From positions 1 through 34,797 of the forward strand of contig JAJPKK010000111.1 in NCBI GenBank assembly GCA_021323775.1: 34,797 nt of DNA, read 5' to 3'. This document shows, in pieces, positions 8,792 through 16,005 of the stretch. Position 1 is the stretch's first letter. Every line of letters begins with the position of its first letter. This stretch comes from Hyphomicrobiales bacterium. GTDB taxonomy: Bacteria > Pseudomonadota > Alphaproteobacteria > Rhizobiales > Xanthobacteraceae. The translations under genes and the position numbers were made by a program. Below the pieces are notes generated by a model that saw only the letters and a list, made by a program, of their open reading frames with translations, was not told the origin of the DNA and searched no databases.

Positions 8792-10407
8792 TGGCGGTGC
8801 ACACGAGCGTATTTGCCGCATGGCTTGCCGGGTTCACGCCGGTCGGATTTCACGCACCGTGGCAGCGCTTCAATGTCGACGCCGGGGAATGGACCACCGT
8901 CGCCAAATCGCTGGGCGAAGGCGCGGGAGACCTGCTCGCGCTTTGGGGTGAGGCCGACGCAGTCCACATGGCGGTGCGCGCGCCGCCTGCCGATCCCTGT
9001 GTGATTTCGCTCGCCGTTGCCCCCGCCCTGGCCTCCCCTGCATCCCCCCTCCCAGCCCTTCACCCGCATGCGGGGGAGGGTCGGGAGGCGGCAAACGGGG
9101 GCGGGAAAGGAAGCGGATGCTTCCCGTCCGTCGGCCGGTTCCATCCGCCGGCAATCCGGCTCGAGCGGGCAATACGCGACCTTTACGGTCATATGCCGCT
9201 GAATGCGCTCGACAGCCGCGCGTGGCTCGATCATGGCCAATGGGGCCTCGACGCTCCGCTCGGTGCGAGGATCTCGCGCCCGCGTCGCGACCCGGCCGAT
9301 TATGAATTCCAGACTGTGCACGGACACGGCCTCCACCAGATCCCGGTCGGCCCGGTGCATGCCGGCATTATCGAGCCTGGTCATTTCCGCTTCACGGCCA
9401 ATGGCGAAACCGTAGCGCGGCTCGAGGAACGCCTTGGTTATGTGCACAAGGGCGTCGATGCCCTGCTGACCGGCGCAGCCCTCGCCAAGGCAGCGCGCAT
9501 CGTAGCGCGAATATCGGGCGATTCGACAGTCGCGTTCAGCTTCGCGTTCTCGCTCGCAGTTGAGGCAGCGCTCGGCATTGAAGCGCCGCCGCGCGCCGCC
9601 GTCCTGCGCGGCGTCATGGCCGAACTCGAACGCGTCGCCAATCACCTCGGCGATATCGGCGCCATCTGCAACGATGCGGCGTTTGCGCTGATCCACGCTC
9701 ATTGCGGCATTTTCCGCGAGCGCGTGCTTGCGGCGTCAGATCTCGCTTTCGGTCATCGGCTGATGATGGACCGGATCGTTCCGGGCGGTGTCGCGTGCGA
9801 CATAGCGGCGGACGGCGGCGTCGCAGTTCTTGCGGCGCTTGACGAGATCGCCCCGCGATTCGACGAGATCGTGGCGCTCTATGACGACACTCCCTCTCTC
9901 CAGGATCGCACCTGCGCGACCGGCCGCGTGGCGGGAGACCTTGTCAAACGCTGGGCTGCGGGCGGCCATGTAGGCCGCGCTTCGGGCCGCGATTTCGATG
10001 CGCGCCGCGACCTTGCTTATCCGCCATATCGCGGGCTTTCCTTCACGGTGCCGCTCTACACGGCAGGCGATGTTGACGCCCGCCTGCGCGTTCGCATCGA
10101 CGAAGTGCGCTCAAGCATCGGCATGATCAGGGATTGGCTGGCCGATCTGCCGAGCGGACCGCTCGTGGCGCCGCTGCCGCAGGCGGCAGGGCCGCGCGAG
10201 GGCATTGCGATCACCGAGGCGTTTCGCGGCGACGCGCTGGCATGGTTGCGGCTGGACGCTGACGGAAGCGTGGCGCGCTGCCACCTGCGCGATGCGTCAT
10301 GGTTCCAGTGGCCGCTGCTCGAAGCTGCGATCGAGAACAACATCGTGGCGGACTTCCCGCTCTGCAATAAGTCTTTCAATTGCTCCTACTCAGGACACGA
10401 TCTTTAA
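8788..10407 (+). CDS. hyfG: HycE/HyfG-like large subunit lacking Ni-Fe ligands (Ehr type)
   Basis: A 539-aa NuoC-NuoD fusion-like protein of the HyfG/HycE family. The N-terminal NuoC-like part ends at the PSVGRFHPPAIRLERAIRDL block (about residues 113-132, landmarks SVGR..RAIRDL). The NuoD/large-subunit part runs to the end. In true group 4 hydrogenases an RxCGxC motif near the middle and a DPCxxC near the C-terminus bind Ni-Fe. Here the first site reads R241-I-S243-G-D-S246, with Ser at both Cys positions, and there is no DPCxxC; only C526 and C532 occur in the NKSFNCSYSGHDL end. No Ni-Fe centre is expected. Residues of about 80-111 are a Pro/Gly-rich insert encoded by a palindromic repeat. 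The start is 8788 or 8791 (ATGATG). Confidence 0.86.
   Translation: MMAVHTSVFAAWLAGFTPVGFHAPWQRFNVDAGEWTTVAKSLGEGAGDLLALWGEADAVHMAVRAPPADPCVISLAVAPALASPASPLPALHPHAGEGREAANGGGKGSGCFPSVGRFHPPAIRLERAIRDLYGHMPLNALDSRAWLDHGQWGLDAPLGARISRPRRDPADYEFQTVHGHGLHQIPVGPVHAGIIEPGHFRFTANGETVARLEERLGYVHKGVDALLTGAALAKAARIVARISGDSTVAFSFAFSLAVEAALGIEAPPRAAVLRGVMAELERVANHLGDIGAICNDAAFALIHAHCGIFRERVLAASDLAFGHRLMMDRIVPGGVACDIAADGGVAVLAALDEIAPRFDEIVALYDDTPSLQDRTCATGRVAGDLVKRWAAGGHVGRASGRDFDARRDLAYPPYRGLSFTVPLYTAGDVDARLRVRIDEVRSSIGMIRDWLADLPSGPLVAPLPQAAGPREGIAITEAFRGDALAWLRLDADGSVARCHLRDASWFQWPLLEAAIENNIVADFPLCNKSFNCSYSGHDL
9044..9106. repeat. Palindromic C/G-rich repeat inserted in frame in hyfG
   Basis: The core inverted repeat spans 9048-9088. 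CCTCCC at 9048-9053 pairs with GGGAGG at 9083-9088, the arms continue through CCCT and CACCCGC, and the stem closes on a central GCATGC (9066-9071). The left flank is C-rich and the right flank G-rich, unlike the surrounding coding sequence. It adds about 30 residues (roughly 80-111) without breaking the frame, between two blocks that I expect to be nearly adjacent in relatives. Confidence 0.7.
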
Positions 10408-10410
10408 GCC

Positions 10411-10962
10411 ATGCGCACGCTGCTGCTGAAATCGCTGTTCGCCCGTCCAGCGACGATCGGGCCGCCCGACGCCGATGACGCCGCACTCGACGAACTCGGC
10501 GGCGCTCTCGCGGCGCGCGGGCGGCGTCTGCTCGGCCGCTCGCTCACGATCCGGGAAGTGGACGCCGGATCGTGCAATGGCTGCGAGCTTGAAATCCATG
10601 CCCTCAACAATTCTGTCTATGATATTGAGCGGTTCGGCTTGAGATTTGCGGCCTCGCCGCGCCATGCAGACGTGCTGCTCGTCACCGGTCCGGTCACTCA
10701 CAACATGAAAGTCGCGCTCGAACGCACCTATGCGGCAACGCCCGATCCCAAATGGGTGGTGGCGGTCGGTGATTGTGGCTGCGGCTGCGGCGTATTCGAG
10801 GGCAGCTATGCGGTGGCCGGCGCTGTCGACAAGGTGATCCCGGTCGACCTGCATATTCGCGGCTGCCCGCCACGTCCGATCGATCTGTTGCGCGGACTGA
10901 TCGCACTCGTCGACAAGGCGACCGCGAACGATGAAGCTCTTCACTCCGCCGCTTCGCGCTGA
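10411..10962 (+). CDS. hyfI: Hydrogenase-4 component I-like small subunit (NuoB-like)
   Basis: A 183-aa iron-sulfur subunit of the NuoB/HyfI family. The four ligands of the proximal [4Fe-4S] cluster are present: C55 and C58 in AGSCNGCELEI, C122 in GDCGCGCGVF, and C152 in RGCPPRP. So the electron-transfer cluster is kept although the partner large subunit has lost its Ni-Fe ligands. The gene starts 3 bp after the hyfG stop. It is the last gene of the operon: no HyfA- or HyfH-like ferredoxin, formate dehydrogenase or hyp maturation gene follows in the window. Its 3' end overlaps the convergent globin gene by 22 bp. Confidence 0.88.
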   Translation: MRTLLLKSLFARPATIGPPDADDAALDELGGALAARGRRLLGRSLTIREVDAGSCNGCELEIHALNNSVYDIERFGLRFAASPRHADVLLVTGPVTHNMKVALERTYAATPDPKWVVAVGDCGCGCGVFEGSYAVAGAVDKVIPVDLHIRGCPPRPIDLLRGLIALVDKATANDEALHSAASR

Positions 10963-11366
10963 CCATAGGCCTCGTCGATCATGTAGCCGGACAGCGTCGT
11001 GTAGGCATTCGTCCAGGCGGCGGCGAGGTCGGTCGTCCATTCCTCCCCCAGTCCGCGTTCCAGCGTCCACAACAGCGCAACGCCAACGGGCGCATAGTGC
11101 TCGGCCCTGACCCCATAGGCCACATGTTGCCTGGCGAGCGCGCTTGCAGCCGGAAGAATCGCCTCAATCTCGTCGAGACCGTTGACGACGGCCGCAAGCG
11201 TCGCCATCAACTTGCGGCCCTGCTCTTTCATATCCCCGCGGAATAACGGTCTGACTTCGGGTGCGATTTCGAACAGCCGGCTATAGAACAATGCGGCGGC
11301 CTCTTCGGCAATGGGCGCGATCTTGGCGAAGCTGTCCCGGATCAGAGCAACTTGTTCGGAGTTCAT
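10941..11366 (-). CDS. Single-domain globin (Vitreoscilla haemoglobin type)
   Basis: A 141-aa haem-binding globin without a reductase domain. Landmarks agree with flavohaemoglobin-type globins: CD1 Phe42 (RPLFRG), E7 Gln49 (EQGRKLM, with a CD loop about three residues shorter than in Vgb), proximal F8 His81 (ARQHVAYGV) and the Tyr91 that follows ten residues later. Family members bind O2 or NO, so a role in NO or oxygen handling is likely but not shown. A ribosome-binding site AAGGGA precedes the ATG. The 3' end overlaps hyfI by 22 bp on the opposite strand. Confidence 0.88.
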   Translation of the reverse strand: MNSEQVALIRDSFAKIAPIAEEAAALFYSRLFEIAPEVRPLFRGDMKEQGRKLMATLAAVVNGLDEIEAILPAASALARQHVAYGVRAEHYAPVGVALLWTLERGLGEEWTTDLAAAWTNAYTTLSGYMIDEAYGQREAAE

Positions 11367-11838
11367 GTTCGCTTTCCCTTAAAGACCGCGCGTCATGCAA
11401 GCCTTCCCTCGTGCGATCCGCACGGCGCGGCTGTGACGCCGTTTCCTCGCCGCGCCCGACGCTTTCCCCGTGAGGGACGACCCGAGGCCCCGGCGCCTTC
11501 AAGAGGCGCCGCCGCTGCGTCGCGAAAAGTGTGGATTTTCCGAACAACGGCGGCGCCTGAGGTTCACTGCGTCACAAAGGCATTCAAAGAGCATGCCACT
11601 TACGCGACAACTGCAAGCTAATGATTTTATGTGCACTTTATGCGCCGCGGGCCGGGCCGTCCGTGGTTTGCAGAACGTCGTGCGCGTTTTGATATCATCT
11701 GCCGTCGAATTGTGCGATGCAAAATAAGAACTTGCTGCGGCGATGCGCGATCACAATGATCACGGGCCGCGCGGCCGCGGGCATCCAAAGCGAAGAGCGC
11801 AGGAAACGCGGGAGTTGCGCCATGCGCACCGCCTACGC
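11367..11838. other. Gene-free region between globin and AhpD-like gene
   Basis: I see no convincing gene in these 472 bp. They hold the upstream region of the leftward globin gene, a GGCGCC-N7-GGCGCC hairpin (11492-11510), and a less GC-rich patch around 11600-11740. The right end abuts the stop codon of the leftward AhpD-like gene. Confidence 0.5.
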
Positions 11839-12519
11839 CTAGCCTCCCTCGCAAGCGGGGGAAGGGATCGAGGAGGCCGGCGCGGCGGGCTGGGATTTCG
11901 CCCAATAATCCGCCATAGCCTTCGTCTCGGCGAGCTTGCGCGCATCCTCGTAGCCCGGCGCCATCGAGGCGGAGGTTCCGGGCAGCACCTGGTGATGCTC
12001 GATGTTGAGGAGCCGCAGCCAGCTTTGCTGGCCCAGCGTGAGCCCGATCATACAGCCGAGTTCGACCAGCTCCGGCTCGGTGAAATGGCGATGGAGCCGA
12101 TCCCAGAAGGCGTCGTCGGTCTCGAGACGCCAGACGATCGCTTCTGCATAAGATAGGGCCGCTTTCTGGCGATGATTGTATCTCGTCGACTTCTCAAAGT
12201 TGAGAAGGTCCAGAACCTGGTCTTCGATCAGCGCGCCGCTCGATGTGGCTTTTACGGAACGCTGGTTGCCGCAATATTCGCATTGGACCGATCGCGACAC
12301 ATAGAGCCGGCACAGCTCCTTGACGGCGTGGTCGAGCACGCCGTTGCGGAAGAGGTCGTTCCATGACTTGGCGAAGAACCAGAATGCCGCCGGCACATGC
12401 GCCCGAATGGCCGAACTCTCGGGCCGCGGGGTTCCCTCGCGCCGGCAACGCTCCATTTCTCTGCGCATCTCGGCGTCCATCTTTTCGAGAGGCACGTAGC
12501 TGATTCGCTGCTTGGCCAT
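11839..12519 (-). CDS. Carboxymuconolactone decarboxylase / AhpD-like protein
   Basis: A 226-aa protein of the carboxymuconolactone decarboxylase (AhpD-like) superfamily. The redox-type signature reads VQCEYCGNQRS, a CxxC on the expected helix. The His found three residues after the second Cys in true AhpD (CxxCxxxH) is replaced by Ser, and the usual Glu before the first Cys is displaced, so peroxidase activity is doubtful. The start at 12519 (MAKQRISYVPL) is chosen because a GAGGGGGAAG stretch lies just upstream; an ATG at 12540 is possible. The last ten residues (SIPSPACEGG) are encoded by a palindromic repeat and are not part of the fold. Confidence 0.75.
   Translation of the reverse strand: MAKQRISYVPLEKMDAEMRREMERCRREGTPRPESSAIRAHVPAAFWFFAKSWNDLFRNGVLDHAVKELCRLYVSRSVQCEYCGNQRSVKATSSGALIEDQVLDLLNFEKSTRYNHRQKAALSYAEAIVWRLETDDAFWDRLHRHFTEPELVELGCMIGLTLGQQSWLRLLNIEHHQVLPGTSASMAPGYEDARKLAETKAMADYWAKSQPAAPASSIPSPACEGG
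11842..11877. repeat. Palindromic C/G-rich repeat at the 3' end of the AhpD-like gene
   Basis: GCCTCC (11842-11847) pairs with GGAGGC (11872-11877) around an inner CGC-AA-GCG core flanked by CCCT and AAGGG tracts. It resembles the elements in hyfG and the uspA-type gene. The AhpD-like reading frame runs through it and stops at its outer edge. Confidence 0.6.
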
Positions 12520-12634
12520 GGAGAACTTCCCCCTCGGCATGCCTGTCGGCGCTTGGCGACGTGCCGGCGCCAACAATCAAGATCTGCTTCTTACAGCGGA
12601 TTCCGGTCATATGGAAACGTCATTAAGGGTCCAG

Positions 12635-12722
12635 GGTGGGCAAAGCGAAGCCTGCCCACCTTCTGAGGCGCGACGGCGCGGTGGGGCACGGCGCGCGAAA
12701 AGCGCGCCTTTGCCCACACTAC
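12635..12722. repeat. Two adjacent GTGGGC-type palindromic repeats
   Basis: The first copy has arms GGTGGGCA (12635-12642) and TGCCCACC (12653-12660). The second runs from GTGGGGCA (12681) through GGCGCGC-GAAAA-GCGCGCC (12690-12708) to TTTGCCCAC and ACTAC (12722). Similar GTAGGGTGGGC...GCCCACC repeats are, from general knowledge, scattered in Bradyrhizobium-like genomes. They fill most of the gap between two divergent genes. Confidence 0.75.
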
Positions 12723-12755
12723 AGGCTACGGCCATGGATGTGCTAAAATGCGTCG

Positions 12756-13742
12756 ATGATCCCCGACGCATACAAGGCTTTCCTCTGGCAACTGGGTGCG
12801 ATCACGATCGCGCTCGCGACCTGCCTTACATTTCCGGCTCCAGCCCAGAACTTCCCCGAGCGCACCGTGAAGCTCATCGTGCCAGTGCCTCCGGGCGGCT
12901 CGACGGACGCGCTGGCGCGGCTTGTCACGCTGCGCATGCAGGCGATCCTTGGGCAGCCGGTCATCATCGAGAACCAGCCGGGGGCTGGCGGCCTGATTGC
13001 CGCGCGGGCCGTGGCAGCCGCCAATCCCGACGGCTACACGCTGCTGATCGGCGGTATTGGAACTCTCGCCATCGGCCCCTCGATCAAGACGCCTGATTTC
13101 AATCCCACCGCCGTCTTCACTCCGGTCGGCACGGTTTCAACCGAAACTATGGTGCTCACGGTCAATCCGAAGGTGCCGGCCGACACGCTCGATGCCTTCG
13201 TGCGCTATGCCAAGGCGAACCCGGGCAAGCTCAATTACGGTTCGGCGCCCGGCATCGTCCCGCATTTCGTCTCCGAATTGTTCAAGCTCAAAACCGGCGC
13301 CGACATCGTGCACATTCCCTACAAGGGCGCCGGACCTGCCGTCACTGATCTTCTCGCCGGCCAGATCGACATGGTGTTCAACACCAAGTCGGTGCTGCTG
13401 CAGCTTGTCAAACAGGGGCGGCTGCGCGCGCTTGCGGTGACGAGCACAGCGCGCTGGCCGGAACTTCCCGAGGTGCCGACCCTCACCGAGGCTCAAATCT
13501 TTCCCTACCCGATCGAGGTATGGTGGGGAATCGTCGGGCCGGCGCGCCTGCCGCCCGCCGTCGTGGCGCGGCTCAATGGGGCGATCAACGAGGCAATACA
13601 ATCGAAAGATGTGCTGGCAAACTTCATGAATCTCGGCATCGAGCCGCGCGGCGGCACGCCGCAGCAGTTCGCGACGCTGCTGGCCCAGGATGCGCCGCGG
13701 TGGTTCGATATCATCCGGATAACCGGGATCAAGCTGGAATAG
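12756..13742 (+). CDS. TctC/Bug family periplasmic solute-binding protein
   Basis: A 328-aa extracytoplasmic binding protein of the tripartite tricarboxylate transporter (TctC/Bug) family, whose members bind carboxylates and related small molecules. An N-terminal signal peptide ends near PAPAQ (about residue 31). The family pattern follows: VKLIVPVPPGGSTDALAR, then ENQPGAGG, then the YAKANPGKLNYGS segment, HIPYKGAGPAVTDLLAGQ and the PEVPTLTE block. The length is normal. No membrane genes (tctA/tctB) are nearby, so it is an orphan, as is common for this family. The ribosome-binding site is weak, and no better start is visible. Confidence 0.9.
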   Translation: MIPDAYKAFLWQLGAITIALATCLTFPAPAQNFPERTVKLIVPVPPGGSTDALARLVTLRMQAILGQPVIIENQPGAGGLIAARAVAAANPDGYTLLIGGIGTLAIGPSIKTPDFNPTAVFTPVGTVSTETMVLTVNPKVPADTLDAFVRYAKANPGKLNYGSAPGIVPHFVSELFKLKTGADIVHIPYKGAGPAVTDLLAGQIDMVFNTKSVLLQLVKQGRLRALAVTSTARWPELPEVPTLTEAQIFPYPIEVWWGIVGPARLPPAVVARLNGAINEAIQSKDVLANFMNLGIEPRGGTPQQFATLLAQDAPRWFDIIRITGIKLE

Positions 13743-13798
13743 CCGGATGGATTGCTGGGCAGACTGTTGTTCGGTCGCCGTTACATCACTGCCGCCTC

Positions 13799-14095
13799 TC
13801 AAGGCAAGCGCCGCTCATCGGCGCCAGGATCGTGGATGATCCGGTGAGCGACCAACCGATTCCAGATGAACAGGATGATCAGCGAACCAACGATCGCGCC
13901 GATGAAGCGCGCACCTTGGTCGGGACGGTACCAGCCGATCAGCTGGCCAAGCCACGTCGCCAAGAATGCGCCGGCCACTCCCAGCACTGTCGTGAGCACG
14001 AAGCCGCTTGGATTGTTCGGGCCTGGGGCCAGAAGCCGCGCGACGATGCCGGCGACGAAGCCGACCACGATGATCCAGATGATGGTAGCAACCAT
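13799..14095 (-). CDS. GlsB/YeaQ/YmgE-type stress membrane protein
   Basis: A 98-aa small inner-membrane protein of the GlsB/YeaQ/YmgE (transglycosylase-associated) family. Three hydrophobic helices are visible: IIWIIVVGFVAGIVARLL, then a Gly-rich FVLTTVLGVAGAFLATWLG, and then FIGAIVGSLIILFIW. The Gly-rich glycine-zipper character and the ARLLAPGPNNPSGF link are typical. The start at 14095 is set by AAAGGA four bases upstream; the upstream extension to 14176 is Arg-rich and non-family. Members are often stress-induced; the molecular role is unknown. Confidence 0.87.
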   Translation of the reverse strand: MVATIIWIIVVGFVAGIVARLLAPGPNNPSGFVLTTVLGVAGAFLATWLGQLIGWYRPDQGARFIGAIVGSLIILFIWNRLVAHRIIHDPGADERRLP

Positions 14096-14312
14096 GGCGT
14101 CCTTTTCCCTCGTTGCCGGGAACCTGAGGAGGCCGCGGGCCCGCTCAAGCCGGCATGTCGTGGAACCAAAGCCCACGATCAGTCTTCACCTAAAGGAAAT
14201 GCGCAGCGCAGCGAAAAGATGCGCCGAGCGGAGAGACAGCGATTCTCTCATTCGTCGCATGACGACAGCGTGCGTGATCCGAAGGCGAAGAGTAAGCTGA
14301 GCAGGAGCCAAT

Positions 14313-14897
14313 ATGGGCCTGATGGATGTTCTCCGGGGGATGCAGTATGGTCCCCACGGCCAGCCGCCGCCCGCGCCGGAACGCGGCGGAGGAGCGGGCA
14401 TGTCGCCGATCACGATGGCGATACTTGGTCTTCTTGCCTATAAGGCGATGAAAAGCTTTGGCGGCGAACAGCGGGAAGCTCCATCGCCTGCCGGCCCGGC
14501 CCCACCTTCATCGGCCGGCCGCAATATCAATGTTTCCGCGCCCGAGCAGAGTGGCGGCGGGCTTGAAGACGTCCTCAAGGGCGGGCTCGGAAGCCTCCTG
14601 GCGGCAGGCAGCGCCGCGGCTGGCAGCATCCTGGGCGGTGGGTTGAACGATCTGGTCAGGCGGTTGCAGCAGTCCGGCCTCCACGAGGAGGCTAATTCGT
14701 GGATCGGCGCCGGACCTAACAAGACCATTGCTCCGAATGACCTCGCCAAGGCGCTCGGCGACGATCAGATCAACGCCATGATGCAGCATTCCGGCCTGTC
14801 GCGCGACGAGTTGCTTGAGGGTTTGAGCCGGCACCTGCCTCAGGTCGTTGATCAGCTGACCCCTAACGGGAAGGTCCCGCGCAAAATTCCGATATGA
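14313..14897 (+). CDS. YidB-like DUF937 protein
   Basis: A 194-aa protein of the YidB/DUF937 family. A short N-terminal hydrophobic patch (SPITMAILGLLAYKA, about residues 31-45) is followed by a Pro/Ser-rich linker and a Gly-rich segment. The conserved C-terminal block runs from GLNDLVRRLQQSG through NKTIAPNDLAKALG and GLSRDELLEGLSRHLP to VDQLTPNGKVP. The function of the family is not established. It stands alone and is divergent from the GlsB-like gene. Confidence 0.87.
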   Translation: MGLMDVLRGMQYGPHGQPPPAPERGGGAGMSPITMAILGLLAYKAMKSFGGEQREAPSPAGPAPPSSAGRNINVSAPEQSGGGLEDVLKGGLGSLLAAGSAAAGSILGGGLNDLVRRLQQSGLHEEANSWIGAGPNKTIAPNDLAKALGDDQINAMMQHSGLSRDELLEGLSRHLPQVVDQLTPNGKVPRKIPI

Positions 14898-15006
14898 TGC
14901 GGTCCCTCAGGCCCCGCCGGGACGCCGCGGCGCGTAGAGCGTGCGAAACAATGTCGGCCCTTATCCTCTTATCTGTTCCCTTGAAGGCCGAATTGTTTTC
15001 ACGGCG

Positions 15007-15405
15007 CTACGGCCCCAGCGCCACGGCGTGGATGATGCGCCCGGGCAGGAAAGTGAACGCGCCGGCGATGACCAGCGCACCGATGAAGAGGGATACCATC
15101 GCATTGCGATGCCTTCGCACCGCATGACTGTGCGCGAACCACACCGCGAGCGGCAGCGCCGTCAGGGTGAAGATGGCCAGGAGGTGGATCGGGCTCCAGG
15201 GCCCCCAAAGCCTGATCTGGTGGATGAAGAACGCGCTCACGCTCACCACGGCCATGAGGGCAACCCAAATCCAACCGATCATCCGGTGCGGCAGCGTTCC
15301 TTTTGGAGCGGCAAGCTGGACCAGCCCGAGGCCGAACGCCGCAACAGCCGCGATGGCATGAAACTGGATGGCCGGGGCGGCAGAAAACAGCGGTGCGAGA
15401 CTCAT
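15007..15405 (-). CDS. DUF2306 membrane protein
   Basis: A 132-aa membrane protein with four predicted helices. Conserved features of the DUF2306 family can be seen: an early HAIAAVAAFGLG helix, PHRMIGWIWVALM, the WSPIHLLAIFTL helix, and the terminal GAFTFLPGR motif. The function of the family is unknown. The start at 15405 is supported by AAGGAGA eight bases upstream. It lies 171 bp downstream of the Ohr gene on the same strand. The gap carries a perfect 16-bp palindrome (15501-15516). Confidence 0.8.
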   Translation of the reverse strand: MSLAPLFSAAPAIQFHAIAAVAAFGLGLVQLAAPKGTLPHRMIGWIWVALMAVVSVSAFFIHQIRLWGPWSPIHLLAIFTLTALPLAVWFAHSHAVRRHRNAMVSLFIGALVIAGAFTFLPGRIIHAVALGP

Positions 15406-15500
15406 GGCTTTCTCCTTCAGTTGATCCGGTCTCATTCCCGACAGGCCGCAGCATGGCTTTCGCTGCGCTCAACCCTTGCTGCGCCGCGCTCTGTTGAATA

Positions 15501-15516
15501 TCAGCCGCGCGGCTGA
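15501..15516. repeat. Perfect 16-bp palindrome between ohr and the DUF2306 gene
   Basis: TCAGCCGCGCGGCTGA is fully self-complementary. It has no following T-run, so it is not a standard intrinsic terminator on either strand. It may be an operator or chance; no second copy was noticed. Confidence 0.4.
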
Positions 15517-15576
15517 GCAACACAGAATGCCGATTTCTCGCGGCCGTGCGTCCGGTGCGAACCCGTTGCCCGGCCG

Positions 15577-16005
15577 TCACGCTTCGATGAGGCCGAGTCT
15601 GATCGCAACATTGTTGCGGGTCGCGTTGGAATAAGCGCAGATCTGATGCGCCTTTTCTATCAGCGCTTCCGCCTCGCTGCGGGGGACGCCGGGCAGCGTG
15701 ATGTCGAGGGCGATCTCAAGGCCAAGGCCGCCCTCAGAGCGCGGCCCAAACCCGACGGTAGCCCTCACCTCGGCATTCGCCGGGAGTTTGGCCTCGCCCC
15801 CCGAAGCCAACGACTGCAGGGAGCTGAGAAAGCAGGCCGCATAGCCGGAAGCGAAAAGCTGCTCAGGATTATTCCCATCGCCCTTGCCTCCAAGTTCCTT
15901 CGGCCGGGCAAGCTTCACGTCGAACCCGCCATCGGTCGTCCCGGTATTGCCGTCGCGGCCGCCGACGGCGATGGCGCTTGTCGTGTAGACAACATTCACA
16001 GACAT
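15577..16005 (-). CDS. ohr: Organic hydroperoxide resistance protein (Ohr/OsmC)
   Basis: A 142-aa thiol peroxidase of the Ohr subfamily that reduces organic hydroperoxides. The catalytic set is complete: R17 (GGRDG), E48 (NPEQLF), peroxidatic C58 (GYAACF) and resolving C123 (HQICAYSNATRNN). The start is supported by AGGGAGAAG upstream. It is divergent from a TetR-family gene rather than next to an OhrR (MarR-type) gene, which is the common partner. The TetR operator-like sites sit in the shared 342-bp gap. Confidence 0.93.
   Translation of the reverse strand: MSVNVVYTTSAIAVGGRDGNTGTTDGGFDVKLARPKELGGKGDGNNPEQLFASGYAACFLSSLQSLASGGEAKLPANAEVRATVGFGPRSEGGLGLEIALDITLPGVPRSEAEALIEKAHQICAYSNATRNNVAIRLGLIEA

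Noticed and set aside
3719-10962. Reading the hyf-like operon as a working formate hydrogenlyase
   Set aside because: The large subunit lacks both cysteine pairs for Ni-Fe, and no formate dehydrogenase or hyp genes are present.
11492-11510. GGCGCC hairpin as an intrinsic terminator
   Set aside because: There is no T-run on either side and no gene ends next to it.
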